33,216 nt of DNA from Dyella sp. ASV24 (GTDB taxonomy: Bacteria > Pseudomonadota > Gammaproteobacteria > Xanthomonadales > Rhodanobacteraceae): assembly GCF_016428905.1 (NCBI RefSeq), contig NZ_JAELTQ010000045.1, forward strand, positions 1 to 33,216, in the 5' to 3' direction. Position 1 is the first letter of the stretch. Each line of letters starts with the position of its first letter. Position numbers and translations under genes: made by a program. Shown piece after piece: positions 32,103-33,216 of the stretch. A model generated the notes under the pieces. It was given only the letters and a program-made list of their open reading frames with translations. It did no database searches and was not told the DNA's origin.

Positions 32103-33216
32103 ATGTCCGTCTCTCTGGTGGGCTTGCTTGCGCTCGGACACTGCGCGGCATTTGCCGATCGCCACCTTCCTGCCGTGGCGGCGCCTCTGCTCAAGACCAG
32201 CCTGGGCCTGACTGACACACAGTTGGGTTTCCTCGACGGGCCGGCTTTCGTGCTCCTGTATGTCGCAGGCATTTTGATGAGTTGGCCGCTGGCGAACTCA
32301 CCGCATCGATTGCGTTTGCTCGCCGGATGTATCGGTGTCTGGGTGGTGGGCATGCTGATCTTTGCCCTGGCCCCGACTTTCGACGTGCTGGTGATCGGGC
32401 GTGCCTTGGTGGGCTTTGGACAGGCGTTGTTCGTACCGCTCGCGCTCGGTTTGATCGTGCAGTGTTCGGCTCCTGGGCAGCGCGGGCGCTCGATGGCGGT
32501 GTTCACTGCCGCGGCGGTTGCAGGGCGCGGCCTTGCGTTGCTCGCGGGCGGTGCGGCGTTGCTGTTGCTGGCGCGTTGGATGCCGGCGTCTGCGCATGCG
32601 CACTGGCGCCTGCTGTTTTTGGTGATGGCGGCACCCAACCTGCTGTTGATGGTTCTGCTGTGCTGCCGGCGGGAGCGCATGCCAGCGTCGCCGTCGTCGA
32701 CGAAGGTCGTGGCCGAGATGCTGGCTGCGTTTCGCGAGCGGCCAGGCACGTTTTGCGCGTATCTGGGTAGCGCAGGTGCAAGCGTGCTGGTGGTGCAGGG
32801 CATCGGCGCTTGGGCGCCGTCGATATTGCATCGGGAGCAGGGGCTATCACCTGCGACGGCTGCGCTGGTGTTTGGCGTGGCGCTACTGGTGGCATCGCCC
32901 CTGGGACATCTTTTGGCTGGCGCCCTGGTCGATAAGCGCGTACGGCGCATGACGCCCATGTCTATCGTGGCGGTGGCCTTGATGGCGGTGGTGCCGATGT
33001 TGTGGGCGATCCCATCGGCCACGTCGGCGACGCAGGCATGCGTGCTGCTCGCGCTTGCTTCACTGGCTGGCGGCACCGCAGCAGTGGCTGCGTTGGCGGG
33101 CCTGCCGCTGATGCTGCACGTGCAGGTGCGCGACATCGGGCTGCGGCTATTCCTTGCGTTCATCACCCTGGTCGGCGTGGCGCTTGGGCCGTACATGGCC
33201 GGCGTGGTCAGCGACA
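32103..33216 (+). CDS. MFS transporter, 3'-truncated by the window end
   Basis: ATG 32103 opens a frame that stays open to the window end (371 codons). It begins MSVSLVGLLALGHCAAFADR and shows repeated membrane helices and the loop pattern QLGFLDGPAFVLLYVAGILM, IGRALVGFGQALFVPLALGL and ASPLGHLLAGALVDKRVRR. It resembles spinster-type MFS proteins. GAGGGAG touches the ATG, but no other start exists upstream before the stop at 32052. The 251-bp gap before it holds an AT-rich stretch (31960-32020) that may be its promoter, without a firm -10/-35 assignment. Confidence 0.85.
   Translation, partial: MSVSLVGLLALGHCAAFADRHLPAVAAPLLKTSLGLTDTQLGFLDGPAFVLLYVAGILMSWPLANSPHRLRLLAGCIGVWVVGMLIFALAPTFDVLVIGRALVGFGQALFVPLALGLIVQCSAPGQRGRSMAVFTAAAVAGRGLALLAGGAALLLLARWMPASAHAHWRLLFLVMAAPNLLLMVLLCCRRERMPASPSSTKVVAEMLAAFRERPGTFCAYLGSAGASVLVVQGIGAWAPSILHREQGLSPATAALVFGVALLVASPLGHLLAGALVDKRVRRMTPMSIVAVALMAVVPMLWAIPSATSATQACVLLALASLAGGTAAVAALAGLPLMLHVQVRDIGLRLFLAFITLVGVALGPYMAGVVSD

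Noticed and set aside
32084-33196. 370-aa open frame on the minus strand at the window end
   Set aside because: Antisense to a membrane-helix-rich MFS transporter; the product is Ser/Pro/Arg/Thr-rich without fold signals.

Overview
The window looks like a chromosomal segment of a high-GC gammaproteobacterium, most likely family Rhodanobacteraceae or Xanthomonadaceae (Dyella, Luteibacter or Rhodanobacter type). This rests on gene content and codon use only (GC-rich third positions, many GlxA/LysR/AraC regulators each next to one enzyme gene, a LytS/LytTR pair, an encapsulin-DyP operon); no rRNA or other phylogenetic marker is present.

Region 1 (1-4946) is the distal end of an integrated mobile element. 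It ends at 4901-4946 in a sequence identical in layout to the 3' half of a CAU-anticodon tRNA (anticodon loop through CCA), without its 5' half. That is the usual footprint left when an integrase uses a tRNA 3' end as attachment site; the intact tRNA and the integrase should lie left of the window. The element end carries a 5'-truncated conserved protein, a possible 18-aa leader peptide, a candidate minus-strand small RNA with its own promoter and terminator, a 44-aa lysine-rich protein, a four-helix membrane protein, an HNH endonuclease and a putative anti-phage nuclease with an AbiJ-like body and a PD-(D/E)XK C-terminus. The last two are visibly less GC-rich than the genes to the right. TTACGG-type short repeats flank the attachment site.

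Region 2 (4947-about 6430) looks like a small phage remnant, perhaps inovirus-like: a helix-turn-helix regulator facing left, a three-repeat operator/promoter region, a rightward chain of tiny genes joined by ATGA overlaps, another small gene, and several strong hairpins. No right-hand attachment site was found.

Region 3 (6571-33216) is ordinary chromosome. It holds a glutathione S-transferase; a secreted protein; an AAC(3)-type acetyltransferase behind an AhpD-like protein; an SDR divergent from a LysR regulator with a 17-bp dyad; the DyP peroxidase-encapsulin operon, followed by two small unknown genes, a YdeP-type molybdopterin oxidoreductase and a Tudor-like protein; an alpha/beta hydrolase and a GlxA-type regulator; SnoaL-like and LysE genes; a LytS/LytTR two-component system; an SGNH hydrolase; a DUF5329 protein; a small cysteine-rich protein; an AraC regulator divergent from a PEP mutase/isocitrate lyase-family gene; a LysR regulator divergent from an aldo/keto reductase; a TPR protein; and two MFS transporters, the last cut by the window end.

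The best understood functional unit is 11490-13863: DyP ends in a cargo-loading peptide, its stop overlaps the start of the encapsulin gene, and the encapsulin ribosome binding site lies within the codons of that peptide. Two unrecognised small genes follow in the same direction and are candidates for accessory encapsulin components. The least explained signals are the candidate small RNA at 531-637 and the structured leader around it.
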